Positions 53,562 through 62,260 of a stretch of DNA of 64,000 bases are shown here, piece by piece. The translations under genes and the position numbers were made by a program. This stretch comes from Nonomuraea sp. SYSU D8015. Its GTDB lineage: Bacteria > Actinomycetota > Actinomycetes > Streptosporangiales > Streptosporangiaceae. The stretch is from positions 29,705 through 93,704 of the forward strand of contig NZ_VJYI01000033.1 of assembly GCF_008065375.1 (NCBI RefSeq), given 5' to 3'. The stretch's first letter is position 1, and each line of letters starts with the position of its first letter. The notes beneath the pieces were generated by a model that was not told where the DNA came from, ran no database searches, and was given only the letters and a program-made list of their open reading frames with translations.

Positions 53562-54884
53562 GTGTCTCTACCGGTTCGTCCCCGGTCCGCGCTGGAGGTC
53601 CCGGAGCTCACCGCCCAGCGCACCGATTCCACCCATGTCCTGGCCACCGTGCGCGACCTGACCCGCCTGGAGCTGGTCACCGAGGCCATGCGCGCAGCTC
53701 TGGAGGAACTGGCCCGCACTGCCGCTCACGCGCTGAACGGTTTGGTCGATGAGGATTGGGGACGCCGCTACGGCCGGCAGGTCCGCCTGGGCAAGAACCC
53801 CACCCGGCCCAAGACTAGGATCAACACCACCGGGGCAGATGCCCGTCGCCTGCTGGAACACCTGAGCCGAAACCATCCCGGCCTGCTGGGCGGCCCCCAG
53901 GTGCAGGCCCTGCGACAGATCCTGGTGCAGACCTACTACTGCGACTCCACCGGGCGGCTGCGCTGGCGTGACGATGACGACGATAGCGGTCTGCCGCCCT
54001 CGGCCAAGCGGATCATCTCGCCCTACGACCTGACGGCCCGCTATGCGCGTCGGGGGCAGGTCACCCGTTGGCAGGGGTTCCTCGCGCACGTGACCGAGAC
54101 CTGCTCCGGCGACGGCCCCAATGTGATCACGGACGTGGTCACCATGCCCGCGACCAGCGCTGACACCGAGGTCCTGCCCGGCATCCACACCCGGCTGGAA
54201 CGCCGGGGCCTACAGCCCGAGCAGCACCTGGTCGACGGTGGCTACACCTCCCTGGTCCACCTCGAACAGGCCGAACGTGAACACCAGATCACCGTGGTCG
54301 GACCGCTTCCAGGCAACCCCACCCACCAAAACCGCCAGGGTGAGGGTTTCGCCCCCGACGACTTTCGCATCGACTTCGACCGCCAGGAAGTCACCTGCCC
54401 GCAGGGCCAGGTCAGCAAGGGCTGGCACGGCCCTTATCCGACATCCTCGCTGACCGCCGCCCCGTTGATCGTGGCCCGCTTCACCAAGAGCCAGTGCCAA
54501 CCCTGCCCGGTCCGAGCCAAGTGCACCACCTCCCGCGACGGTGCGCGCAACGTGGGCTTTCCTCCACGAAAACTACACGAACTGCAGCTGCGCAACCGCG
54601 CGGAGCAGCGAGAACCGGACTGGCACAAGCGCTACGCGGTGCGTTCCGGCATCGAGGGCACCATCTGCGAGTTCGCCCACGGCCATGGCATGCGCCGCTG
54701 CCGCTACCGCGGGCAAGCCAAGGCCCACCTGCAACACGTGCTCACCGCCATCGCCGTCAACGTCGAACGCCTCAGCCGGCACCCTCCTGGAGAAAGCGCG
54801 CCGCCACGACCGCCGACAGCCTTCCAGGACTACCTCGACCAGCAAGGCATCCCGCGCTTGCGTTCCTGGCGAGCCGCCAGCTGA
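53562..54884 (+). CDS. IS1182 transposase, N-terminally shortened
   Basis: 440 residues of a DDE transposase (TDSTHVLATVRDLTRLELVT, containing the first catalytic Asp; HLVDGGYTSLVHLEQAEREH; a Cys-rich zinc-like segment CQPCPVRAKCTTSRDG; RSGIEGTICEFAHGHGMRRC with the catalytic Glu; CRYRGQAKAHLQHVLTAIAV). Family members have ~540 residues, so about 100 N-terminal residues (the DNA-binding DUF772 part) are absent; only ~90 bp lie between the left repeat and the start. It is probably inactive on its own. Confidence 0.85.
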   Translation: MSLPVRPRSALEVPELTAQRTDSTHVLATVRDLTRLELVTEAMRAALEELARTAAHALNGLVDEDWGRRYGRQVRLGKNPTRPKTRINTTGADARRLLEHLSRNHPGLLGGPQVQALRQILVQTYYCDSTGRLRWRDDDDDSGLPPSAKRIISPYDLTARYARRGQVTRWQGFLAHVTETCSGDGPNVITDVVTMPATSADTEVLPGIHTRLERRGLQPEQHLVDGGYTSLVHLEQAEREHQITVVGPLPGNPTHQNRQGEGFAPDDFRIDFDRQEVTCPQGQVSKGWHGPYPTSSLTAAPLIVARFTKSQCQPCPVRAKCTTSRDGARNVGFPPRKLHELQLRNRAEQREPDWHKRYAVRSGIEGTICEFAHGHGMRRCRYRGQAKAHLQHVLTAIAVNVERLSRHPPGESAPPRPPTAFQDYLDQQGIPRLRSWRAAS

Positions 54885-54896
54885 CCCGACAGCGAA

Positions 54897-54918
54897 CAAG
54901 ATCCCCGACAGAGTCAAG
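54897..54918 (-). repeat. IS1182 right terminal inverted repeat
   Basis: Reverse complement begins CTTGACTCTGTCGGG and ends ATCTTG, matching the left end at 21 of 22 positions. The TGA of the convergent membrane-protein gene (54914-54916) lies inside it. Confidence 0.85.
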
Positions 54919-55900
54919 TTGGCGGAGCGGTGCGGCGGAGCCGTACCAGCACAAAGGCGAGCAGCCCGAGGGCGGCCAACGCGAAGACCGCGTTGCCGAT
55001 GAGGTCCACATGCGCGGGCGCGGGGAAACTCGGCGGCTGCGGGAAGCCGTGCCAGGCGTAGGTGACCAGGCCGGCAGCGCTCAGGGCGAACCTGTGCCAG
55101 GGTCCCCAGCCCATGCGTCGGGACCAGCGCAGGATGAGCAGCGTCATCGTGGCGTAGAGCGCGAGGTAGAAGCCGACCGTGATCCATGCGGGCACAATGG
55201 ACTGCAGCTTGCCCGCCATGGTGGGGAGCCAGAACGCCAGCCCGGCCACGATGGTGGTCGCGAAGACGGTCCACGGGCTGGCCGGCGTGGCCGGGAGGAG
55301 GGGGCGGCGGAATCGAACGGACAGGAACGCGGCGATGATCAGGGCGACCGCCGTGATCAGCGTCCAGGTGATCTGAGCGGCCGACAACGGGTAGATGGCC
55401 GGACTTGCGAGGGCGATGGGCACCGCGCCGCCCAGCAGGAACAGGACGGCTGACACGATGAGGCCCACCTTGCCGAGCCAGGGCGTGTCCGGCCGGCGTG
55501 AGCCCGCCTCTACCATCGAGATCGGCACCGCGATGCTCCATACCCCATGGATGGCCAGGACGAACACGGTCCAGTAGGCGCCGATGCCCAGTGCCGGGAT
55601 GAACCCGTAGTCGAGCAACCGCAGCCCGACATAGTCGGGATCGAACAGTGACCGGGTGAGCAGGCCCTCCTCGATCACGGCGTAGGCGAGCCCGAGCAGG
55701 ATGATCCCCGGCCATCCCAGCCGCCATCGGCGGGCGACCTCGCGGATCAGCAGCGCGCCACCGCCGTAGAGCGGAATCAGCCCGATGATCATCGGTAGGG
55801 CGTCGATGGCGATGTTGCCGAGCAGATACTCGCCGACCAGCGGCGCGAGAACCAGCAGGCCAAGTGCTGGAAGAAGGCGTTTGAACACGTCTATCCTCAC
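54914..55900 (-). CDS. Polytopic membrane protein of the P450/ABC operon, C-terminus altered by IS
   Basis: 328 residues with about nine hydrophobic segments (ALGLLVLAPLVGEYLLG; WTVFVLAIHGVWSIAVPI; VFALAALGLLAFVLVRLRR). It contains EEGLLTRSLF, which resembles but does not exactly fit the CPBP protease motif EExxxR. The GTG start overlaps the ABC permease stop (GTGA). The last residues APPT and the stop come from or abut the IS1182 repeat, so the original tail is lost. Function unknown; possibly immunity or export. Confidence 0.7.
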   Translation of the reverse strand: MRIDVFKRLLPALGLLVLAPLVGEYLLGNIAIDALPMIIGLIPLYGGGALLIREVARRWRLGWPGIILLGLAYAVIEEGLLTRSLFDPDYVGLRLLDYGFIPALGIGAYWTVFVLAIHGVWSIAVPISMVEAGSRRPDTPWLGKVGLIVSAVLFLLGGAVPIALASPAIYPLSAAQITWTLITAVALIIAAFLSVRFRRPLLPATPASPWTVFATTIVAGLAFWLPTMAGKLQSIVPAWITVGFYLALYATMTLLILRWSRRMGWGPWHRFALSAAGLVTYAWHGFPQPPSFPAPAHVDLIGNAVFALAALGLLAFVLVRLRRTAPPT

Positions 55901-56655
55901 CGGTTGTAGAGCTTGCGTGCCCACAGGTATCCGCCCAGCGCGATGGCCGCGCTCCAGAGTGCCGCCGCCGCGAAGCTGGATCCCGCGGGCTGCCCGGCCA
56001 GTAGCGCGCGCAGGGTTTCGATGACCGGTGTGAACGGCTGGTGTTCGGCGAACCAGCGCAGCGGGCCGGGCATCGACTCCGGCGGGACTACGCCGCTGCC
56101 CAGGAACGGCAGCAGCATCAGCGGCATCGGCAGGTTGCTGGCCGTGGCCACGTTCTTGGTGACCATGCCCAGCGCGGCCGACAGCCAGGTGATGGCGAAG
56201 GTGAACATCGCCAGCACGCCGATCACCCCGAGCCAGCCCAGCGCGGAGGCGGCGGGGCGGAAGCCGATCAGCAGGGCCGTCAGCGTCACCGCCGTGATCG
56301 CGATGAAGTTCTGGACCAGCGCGCCGAGCACGTGCCCGGTCAGGACCGAGACGCGGGCGATGGCCATGGTCTTGAATCTGGCGACGATGCCCTCGGTCAT
56401 GTCCACGGCCACCGAGATCGCTGTCCCCTGCGCGGCGCTTGCGATCGTCATGATCATGATGCCGGGGGTGATGTAAGCGGCGTAGGCGGCGCGGTCGCCG
56501 CCGATCCCGGTGCCCATGATGCCGCCGAGGACGTAGACGAACAGCAGCAGGAGCACCACTGGGACGCCCGCGTAGGTGAGGATCAGTGTGGGGTAGCGCC
56601 ACATGTGCCTGATCTGGCGGCGCAGCATGGTCGCGGAGTCGGTGATCGCTCTCAT
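55897..56655 (-). CDS. ABC-2 type permease (DrrB-like)
   Basis: 252 residues, six membrane helices of the ABC-2/DrrB type, with the conserved C-terminal signature region (PFTPVIETLRALLAGQPAGS). It overlaps the ATPase stop by 4 bp. With the DrrA-like ATPase it forms a drug exporter of the daunorubicin/nod-factor group. Confidence 0.92.
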   Translation of the reverse strand: MRAITDSATMLRRQIRHMWRYPTLILTYAGVPVVLLLLFVYVLGGIMGTGIGGDRAAYAAYITPGIMIMTIASAAQGTAISVAVDMTEGIVARFKTMAIARVSVLTGHVLGALVQNFIAITAVTLTALLIGFRPAASALGWLGVIGVLAMFTFAITWLSAALGMVTKNVATASNLPMPLMLLPFLGSGVVPPESMPGPLRWFAEHQPFTPVIETLRALLAGQPAGSSFAAAALWSAAIALGGYLWARKLYNR

Positions 56656-57587
56656 CGGGAGGACTCCTCGGTCAGGGCGAGGAAGACGTCGTCCAGGTCG
56701 GGTGTGTGCACCGACAGTTCAGCGACGTCGATGGCCTGTGCGTCGAGCCATTCCAGGAGTTTGCGCAGCGTGCTGACGCCGGTGTCGGGGATCTGCACCG
56801 TGAGGGACTCCTCGTCGCGTGAGGTGGCCCTCAGGTGGGAGGCCGCCCTGAGGTAACCGTCGGGGTCGGCGAAGCGCACGACGATGTGGCCGCCGGGGAC
56901 CATGCGCTTGAGCTTCTCGGGGGTGCCTTCGGCCACCAGCCGGCCCTGGCTGAGCAGGGCGATGCGGTCGGCGAGTTCGTCGGCCTCCTCCAGGTATTGG
57001 GTGGTCAGGAAGACGGTGACGCCGTCCTGCTGGACGAGGTCTCGGACGATCTGCCACATGGTGCGGCGGCTGCGCGGGTCCAGGCCGGTGGTCGGTTCGT
57101 CGAGGAAGATGAGCTTGGGAGTGCCGACGAGGGTCATGGCGAGGTCGAGGCGGCGGCGCATGCCGCCCGAGTAGGTGACTGCGGGCTTGCGCGCGGCGTC
57201 GGTGAGGTCGAAGCGTTCCAGCAGTTCGCGGGCGCGCTCGCGTCCGCGGGAGCGGCCGAGGTGGAGCAGGTCGGCCATGAGTCGTAGGTTCTCCTCGCCG
57301 GTGAGGAAGCTGTCGATGGCGGAGAACTGGCCGGTGACGCCGATCGCCGCACGCACCTTGTCGGGTTCTGTGGCCAGGTCGTGCCCGGCCACCCGGATCT
57401 CGCCGGCGTCGGCCTTGACCAGGGTGGACAGGATCTGCACTGTGGTGGTCTTGCCCGCGCCGTTCGGGCCGAGCAGCGAGAAGACGGTGCCCTGCGGGAT
57501 GGACAGGTCGATGCCGTCCAGGACGCGGTGGGCGCCGTAGGACTTACGCAGCCCCGTCACCGAGACGAAGGTCCGCATCGCGTTCAC
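56652..57587 (-). CDS. ABC ATPase (DrrA-like)
   Basis: 311 residues: Walker A GPNGAGKTT (~residues 38-46), signature YSGGMRRRLD (~143), Walker B LIFLDEPTTGLDPRSR (~162), and the C-terminal regulatory domain of the DrrA family. The GTG start overlaps the P450 stop (GTGA). It energises the DrrB-like permease. Confidence 0.95.
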   Translation of the reverse strand: MNAMRTFVSVTGLRKSYGAHRVLDGIDLSIPQGTVFSLLGPNGAGKTTTVQILSTLVKADAGEIRVAGHDLATEPDKVRAAIGVTGQFSAIDSFLTGEENLRLMADLLHLGRSRGRERARELLERFDLTDAARKPAVTYSGGMRRRLDLAMTLVGTPKLIFLDEPTTGLDPRSRRTMWQIVRDLVQQDGVTVFLTTQYLEEADELADRIALLSQGRLVAEGTPEKLKRMVPGGHIVVRFADPDGYLRAASHLRATSRDEESLTVQIPDTGVSTLRKLLEWLDAQAIDVAELSVHTPDLDDVFLALTEESSR

Positions 57588-58792
57588 CCCCGATCCCAGG
57601 TGACGGGCAGGCTGTGCACGCCGTACACCTGGGAGGGGTCGGTGCGCAGCGACAGGTCTTCAGCCGGTACGGCGATCCGCAGCGTCGGGAAGCGGATGAG
57701 CAGCGAGGGAAACGCGACGCGCATCTCGATGCGGGCGAGCTGCTGGCCGAGGCACTGATGGACGCCGTGGCCGAAGGCCAGATGCCCGGCGGCCGAGCGG
57801 CGCAGATCGAGCACGTCGGGGTCGGAGAACCTGGCCGGGTCCCGGTTGGCGGCGTTGATCGCGATGATGACCGTGTCGCCCGCCTTGAGCTGCCTGCCGC
57901 CGAGCTCCACGTCCTCCAGCACGCCGCGCATACCGGTGGCGGCGACGGACAGGTAACGCAGCAGTTCCTCCACGGCGCCGACGGCCAGGTCGGGGTCGCC
58001 GCGCAGGGCGGTGAGCTGGGCCGGGTTGCGCAGCAGGGCGAAGGTGCCGAGCGCGAGCATGTTGGCGGTGGTGTCGAGCCCGGCGCCGAGCAGGAACGCG
58101 GCCACGCCGCCGAGCTCCTCATCGGTCAGGTCGCCGCCGGTGGCCAGGTCGCTGAGCAGGTCGTCGGTCGGCTTGGCCCGCTTGGCGAGCGCGAGCTCCC
58201 GCAGGTACGTGCCGAGCTCGACGAAGGCGGCGTACTGCGCCTCAGCGGTCGCGGCGTCCGACAGGGCCCGGGTGGAGCTCTGGAACTGGTCGCGGTCCTG
58301 GTACGGCACGCCGAGCAGCTCACAGATCATCAGCGCCGGCACCGGCTGCGCGAAGACCTCGACGAGGTCGGCGGGCGGCCCCTGCCGCTCCATCGCGTCG
58401 AGCCGCTCACGGGTGATCTCGGTGACCCGCTCGGTGAGCAGGTTCATCCTGCGGACGGTGAACTTGCCCGCCAGCAGCCTGCGGAAGCGGGTGTGCTGGG
58501 GTGCGTCCATCCCGGTCAGGTCGCCGACGGGGGCGGGCGGCAGGTGCCCACCCGCCAGGGGGTGATAGTGGGTCTCGTAGCGGGAGCTGAACCGCGGGTC
58601 GGCGAGGATCTGGCGGACCAGATCGTAGCCGATGATCATCCAGACGCCGGGGGCGCCCTCGTGCACGGCCAGGCGGGCGATCGGCTGCTCTGCGCGCAGG
58701 GCGGTGAGCGAAGGCGCGGGATCGAAGGGGAAGGCGGGTGCGCGGTCCAGGGACAAAGTGACCGGCTCCACGCGATAGTTCGCGTTCGACAT
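57584..58792 (-). CDS. Cytochrome P450
   Basis: 402 residues of a bacterial class I P450: I-helix LGAGLDTT (235-242), ExxR in EELLR (275-279) and heme loop FGHGVHQCLG (340-349, Cys347 as heme ligand). It is first in an operon with the DrrAB-like exporter and membrane protein, all with 4-bp overlaps, so it likely hydroxylates a drug or metabolite that the exporter handles. No ferredoxin gene is adjacent. A palindrome lies just ahead of the ATG. Confidence 0.95.
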   Translation of the reverse strand: MSNANYRVEPVTLSLDRAPAFPFDPAPSLTALRAEQPIARLAVHEGAPGVWMIIGYDLVRQILADPRFSSRYETHYHPLAGGHLPPAPVGDLTGMDAPQHTRFRRLLAGKFTVRRMNLLTERVTEITRERLDAMERQGPPADLVEVFAQPVPALMICELLGVPYQDRDQFQSSTRALSDAATAEAQYAAFVELGTYLRELALAKRAKPTDDLLSDLATGGDLTDEELGGVAAFLLGAGLDTTANMLALGTFALLRNPAQLTALRGDPDLAVGAVEELLRYLSVAATGMRGVLEDVELGGRQLKAGDTVIIAINAANRDPARFSDPDVLDLRRSAAGHLAFGHGVHQCLGQQLARIEMRVAFPSLLIRFPTLRIAVPAEDLSLRTDPSQVYGVHSLPVTWDRG

Positions 58793-58796
58793 GATT

Positions 58797-58814
58797 GAAA
58801 GCTACGTTGCTTTC
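58797..58814. promoter_or_regulatory. Palindrome at the P450 start
   Basis: Inverted repeat GAAAGC-TACGTT-GCTTTC, 4 bp upstream of the P450 ATG. It shares the core ACGTTGC with the second palindrome at 58890-58910, so both may be sites for the divergent regulator. Confidence 0.6.
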
Positions 58815-58889
58815 AGAAATTCCGTCAATCAATCGATACACATAAATGCAGGTCAAAGCCGAAATATTGATGCGTTGGCGCTGAAGCTG

Positions 58890-58910
58890 AATGCAATGAT
58901 ACGTTGCATT
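58890..58910. promoter_or_regulatory. Palindrome near the regulator start
   Basis: Perfect inverted repeat AATGCAA-TGATACG-TTGCATT, about 28 bp upstream of the regulator ATG. It shares ACGTTGC with the site at the P450 start; two sites about 95 bp apart could allow looping or coordinated repression of both directions. Confidence 0.65.
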
Positions 58911-58938
58911 GTGTGGAGCCGAACGCAATACTGGCGCC

Positions 58939-59616
58939 ATGCCAGAAGGAAGGTTGACCCGGCAGGACCGCCAGCGCATCGCGGCCGGCCTCGCCGAAGG
59001 ACGTTCGTACGCCGAGATCGCCAGGCGACTGGACCGGCCGACCTCGACGATCAGCCGCGAGGTCGGCCGCAACGGCGGCCCCCGCGACTACCGCCCCGAG
59101 CGGGCGCACCAGGCGGCAGCGCGGCGGGCACGGCGCGACACCCCGGCACGTTCGCCCGAACCCCAGGACCGCACGGCCTTGAAAGTGGAAGAGGGAGCCG
59201 TCGAGCTGGCGGTCGGGATGGGCCTGCCGAAAATGGTGGCGCGCGTGCTCATCGGCCTGTGGCTGAGCGAGGACGGCCGGCTCACCGCGGCCGAGCTGTC
59301 GCGCGGACTGAACGTCAGTCCCGCCTCGATCTCCATGGCAGTGGGCTACCTGACCCAGCAGGGGCTGATTAGGCGCGAACGTGATCCGCAGCGGCGCCGC
59401 GACATCTACGTGGTCGACGACGACGCCTGGTACCACTCGACCGTGATCAGCGCCCGGCAGACGCTCGCGGCGGCGGAGATCACGAAGGCGGCGGGACAGA
59501 CGCTCGGGCTCGACACGCCAGTGGGACGCCGCCTGGCCAAGGGCGGTGCGTACCTGGAGCGGATCAGCCTGGACGCTCTGACGTCGGCCGAACGCTGGCG
59601 CGACCTCCCTCCGTGA
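58939..59616 (+). CDS. HTH/GbsR-MarR-like regulator
   Basis: 225 residues with two DNA-binding modules: an IS30/resolvase-like N-terminal HTH (GRSYAEIARRLDRPTSTISR, ~20-40) and a MarR/GbsR-like winged helix (GRLTAAELSRGLNVSPASIS, ~112-132; LIRRERDPQRRRDIYVVDDD). It is divergent from the P450-ABC operon with two palindromes between, so is its likely regulator. The ATG at 58939 is used. Confidence 0.88.
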   Translation: MPEGRLTRQDRQRIAAGLAEGRSYAEIARRLDRPTSTISREVGRNGGPRDYRPERAHQAAARRARRDTPARSPEPQDRTALKVEEGAVELAVGMGLPKMVARVLIGLWLSEDGRLTAAELSRGLNVSPASISMAVGYLTQQGLIRRERDPQRRRDIYVVDDDAWYHSTVISARQTLAAAEITKAAGQTLGLDTPVGRRLAKGGAYLERISLDALTSAERWRDLPP

Positions 59617-59884
59617 TCAGGCCGCTGGGATCGTTTCCCGGATTTCACGTGCTGTGGTCAAATCGCCCCCTCAACGCCCACGAGGCCCTGTTCGACCCCG
59701 CAACGAAACTCCCGCACGCAGCGCCACGCCAGCGGCACCACGCAACAAAACTCCGTGCGAAGCTCCGAATGCGGGCTGACCATCATCCAGCCTGCGACGG
59801 GACGTCGCCGCCGCTACTGCTCAACCGCCTGCCGAATTCGCGCGCATCGCACTACGACGCGATGGTGACCTACTCCGGGCTGCC
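59617..59884. other. Spacer without recognised gene
   Basis: 268 bp after the regulator gene. No frame on either strand gives a known protein and no strong hairpin was seen. It leads into mobile-element-like debris. Confidence 0.35.
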
Positions 59885-60053
59885 GGGCTGCACGACATCC
59901 CCGCTCAGCGCCAGCCGCTTGGCGACGTCCAGCCGTACCTCGCCGTAGGGCTGGACGTGCTGCCAGAACAGCGGCGTCAGCCCACGCCGGTCGGCGGGCT
60001 TCAGCAACGCGGCCCACTCCGGATCGGCTAGGACGTACCCACCCCGCGCTGAG
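59885..60053 (-). mobile_element. Possible transposase tail remnant
   Basis: The minus strand reads LADPEWAALLKPADRRGLTP then LFWQHVQPYGEVRLDVAKRL and stops at PGSPE. The pattern LTPLFW-HV-PYG is reminiscent of the extreme end of some Tn3-family transposases. Only about 55 codons remain and no start is present. The assignment is tentative. Confidence 0.35.
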
Positions 60054-60137
60054 GCCTAACTACGCTTATCGGCCCGACGCTCGGATAGATGCGATGGGCC
60101 CCAAAGTGAAGCGTTGGTGCAGCACGGTTCAAGCGGG

Positions 60138-60350
60138 CTACATCTCCGGGAAGGATGCGATCACCGAATAGTGGACCACGGTGAACTCATCAAAACTCCC
60201 GCGGGCGAGTGATCGTTCTGCCGCTCGTGCGGCGTCGGCGATGGCTCGCTCGCCTTCAGCCGCCTTGTGGAAGTCCATGATCGACGTGGTTCCGTCCCGG
60301 CCGTCGAAGCGCAGGACGATGAGCTCCTTCATGTGGCCGATCATGAGCAT
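60138..60350 (-). CDS. Small hypothetical protein
   Basis: 70 residues (MLMIGHMKELIVLRFDGRDG; SFDEFTVVHYSVIASFPEM). It has a believable alternating beta/helix pattern and acidic composition, unlike shadow frames. The start may instead be the inner ATG giving MKELIVLRF. No family recognised; it sits alone. Confidence 0.45.
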   Translation of the reverse strand: MLMIGHMKELIVLRFDGRDGTTSIMDFHKAAEGERAIADAARAAERSLARGSFDEFTVVHYSVIASFPEM

Positions 60351-60423
60351 CGTGCACCACGACCTGGGGAAACCTGTCAGTGATCGTTATCGTCCCGGAC
60401 TTATCCCGCCCTGTTCGAGCCGT

Positions 60424-60446
60424 AACCCCGCCCCTCAGCGGGGGTT
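60424..60446. terminator. Stem-loop after reductase gene
   Basis: AACCCCGC and GCGGGGGTT arms around a 6-nt loop, overlapping the stop codon of the minus-strand reductase (60435-60437). One base is bulged. Confidence 0.5.
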
Positions 60447-61313
60447 GAGCAGCTCGGTGATCCGCAGCAGCCCATCGGCGCCATGACCGGCGCCGATGAC
60501 GCGGCGCGCCAGCCCCTCGGCCGCCCGCATCACGCTCGCGTCGATGCCGTGCGCCTCCGAATGGTGCACGATGTGCGCCATGGTCGAGGCCGCCGAGGTG
60601 ATCGGGTTGATCTCATCGGTGTAGTCGCCCTTGTCCACCAGCGCCGCGCTCTCCTCGAACAACGGCGGCATGATGGCCGCGATCCCGCCCGCGAACGGGG
60701 CCAGCTCCTGCGCGGTGATGCCTTCGGCCCGCGCCACGGCCAGCGCGTGCGCGTACCCCGCCATGGCGGTCCAGAAGATGTCGAGCAGCGCGATGTCGTA
60801 CGCGGCCGCCCGGCCGATCTCCTCACCCAGGTACGTCTGGCCGCCGCCCAGCGCCTCCAGCGTCTCCCGATGCGCCCGGTAGAGCCCTTCGGGGCCGCTG
60901 TGCAGCAGCACCGCGTCGGCGGTGCCGATGGTCGGGGTCGGCGTCATGATGGCGCCGTCCAGGTAGCCGATGCCGTGCCCGGCCGCCCACGTCGCGCTCT
61001 CACGCGCCCGATCAGGGGTGTCGGCGCTCAGATTGACCACCGTGCGCCCCTCGAGCGCCGCGGCGACGGGGCCGCGCCGCAGCACGGCGTCGGCGGCGTC
61101 GTAGTTGACCACGCAGACGACCGTCAACGGGCTCGCCGCCACCGCCTCCTCGGGGCTGCCGGCGCGGACGGCGCCCCGCGCCACCAGGGCCTCGTCCTTG
61201 CCAGGGGTACGGTTCCACACCGTGGTCGGATGACCGGCCGCCAGCAAGGCGGATGCCAGGGCCCGGCCCATCGGGCCCAGGCCGATCACGGTCACCGCGT
61301 TGCGCTCGGACAT
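60435..61313 (-). CDS. NAD(P)-dependent 6PGDH-type reductase (imine reductase-like)
   Basis: 292 residues: a Rossmann fold with GLGPMG at 11-16 and VWNRTPGKDE at the NADP-binding end of beta-2, then a C-terminal helical domain (DIALLDIFWTAMAGYAHALA) of the kind found in actinomycete imine reductases and beta-hydroxyacid dehydrogenases. The substrate cannot be told from sequence. The ATG at 61313 has GAAAGGAG upstream. It is monocistronic. Confidence 0.9.
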   Translation of the reverse strand: MSERNAVTVIGLGPMGRALASALLAAGHPTTVWNRTPGKDEALVARGAVRAGSPEEAVAASPLTVVCVVNYDAADAVLRRGPVAAALEGRTVVNLSADTPDRARESATWAAGHGIGYLDGAIMTPTPTIGTADAVLLHSGPEGLYRAHRETLEALGGGQTYLGEEIGRAAAYDIALLDIFWTAMAGYAHALAVARAEGITAQELAPFAGGIAAIMPPLFEESAALVDKGDYTDEINPITSAASTMAHIVHHSEAHGIDASVMRAAEGLARRVIGAGHGADGLLRITELLNPR

Positions 61314-61398
61314 GAATGCTCCTTTCGTCATGGCATCCACGATCGCGCAGCCCGCTACGGAACCACCATGGGTCCACTACGGGCATGCTGCGGGCTCG

Positions 61399-61795
61399 CT
61401 ACCTGCGGGCCACGGTGAGGAGGTGCCCGCTCACCCCAGCAGCGACGGCTCCGACTCCATCGCCCGCAACTCCTCCAGCAGCAGGGCGCGCCGCCGGGGG
61501 TCGTCGAGCCAGTCGTCGAGGCCCTCGTACAACCAGAACGCGCCCTCCAGCCCGTAGTGCCGCACCTCGGCCAGCCCCGCCTCGGCGAACTCCGCCGGGA
61601 TCTCCGCCACCTCGTGGAAGTACGCGGTGAACCCCGACCTCGGCGAGCGCATCATCCCGCCGGCGGCCGCAGCCCGCGCCGCCGCACGGAAGGCGTCGTC
61701 CAGCACGACCCCCTGCCGTACGCCGTCGTGCACGGCCGAGAACCGGCTGATCGTGGCCGCCTCAGGGCGATCGACTGCGAGGCGTAATCGCAGTT
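61399..61795 (-). pseudogene. SAM-dependent methyltransferase, C-terminal fragment
   Basis: The C-terminal ~120 codons of a class I methyltransferase (ISRFSAVHDGVRQGVVLDDA; FTAYFHEVAEIPAEFAEAGL; LEGAFWLYEGLDDWLDDPRR). The SAM-binding N-terminal half is absent, cut at ~61,795 beside the integrase scrap. Near 61435 one G appears missing: the present frame stops at SLLG (61431), whereas the restored frame ends VSGHLLTVARR at 61399. Confidence 0.65.
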
Positions 61796-61879
61796 ACTCA
61801 TCGCTACTTTGGGGCTCATCGCAGCTATCCGAGCGTCGGGCCTTCGGGCAGGCACGGCGTCCGCCGCCCGACGGCCGGC

Positions 61880-62260
61880 ATGAGCGCCGCGCCGAAGATC
61901 TCCGCTCTGCGCGGCGGGCACATCACGCTCGCCGCGGCTGCCGACGCCTTCCTCGTCACTCCGCGCACCGCCAACCCCAACACCCACCGCGCCTACATCG
62001 ACCGCGTCACCACCCTCCTTGGCCGCGACCGGCCGCTCGCCGAGGTCGCCGACGCCGAGATCGGCACCGCGCTTAACCGAACTGTGGGGCGGCTGTGCGC
62101 CGGCGACCTGGAACCGCAACCGCGCCGCCATCACCTCCTGGCTCGCCTGGTGCCAGACCAAGAAGCACTGGGCCGCGCCCTCCATCCCGGCTGAGGCCGA
62201 ACGCCGCAAGGAGAGCGCCGACGAGACCCGCGCGGTCGCCAAGACCACCATCCACCGCAG
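61880..62260 (+). mobile_element. Tyrosine recombinase (integrase), N-terminal scrap
   Basis: The plus strand begins MSAAPKISALRGGHITLAAA (ATG 61880), continues NTHRAYIDRVTTLLGRDRPL, slips frame near 62078, and continues TELWGGCAPATWNRNRAAIT then SWLAWCQTKKHWAAPSIPAE to ~62258. This is the SAM-like core-binding domain of an actinobacterial integrase; the catalytic domain is missing. It meets the Tn3 head, which reads towards it on the other strand. Confidence 0.7.

Larger units (their letters stand above)
53451..54918 (+). mobile_element. IS1182-family insertion sequence
   Basis: A 1468-bp element bounded by 22-bp terminal inverted repeats that match at 21 of 22 positions, carrying one transposase gene. 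No flanking target duplication was recognised. Its right end supplies the stop codon of the neighbouring membrane-protein gene, and its left end interrupts a tyrosine recombinase gene. Confidence 0.85.
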
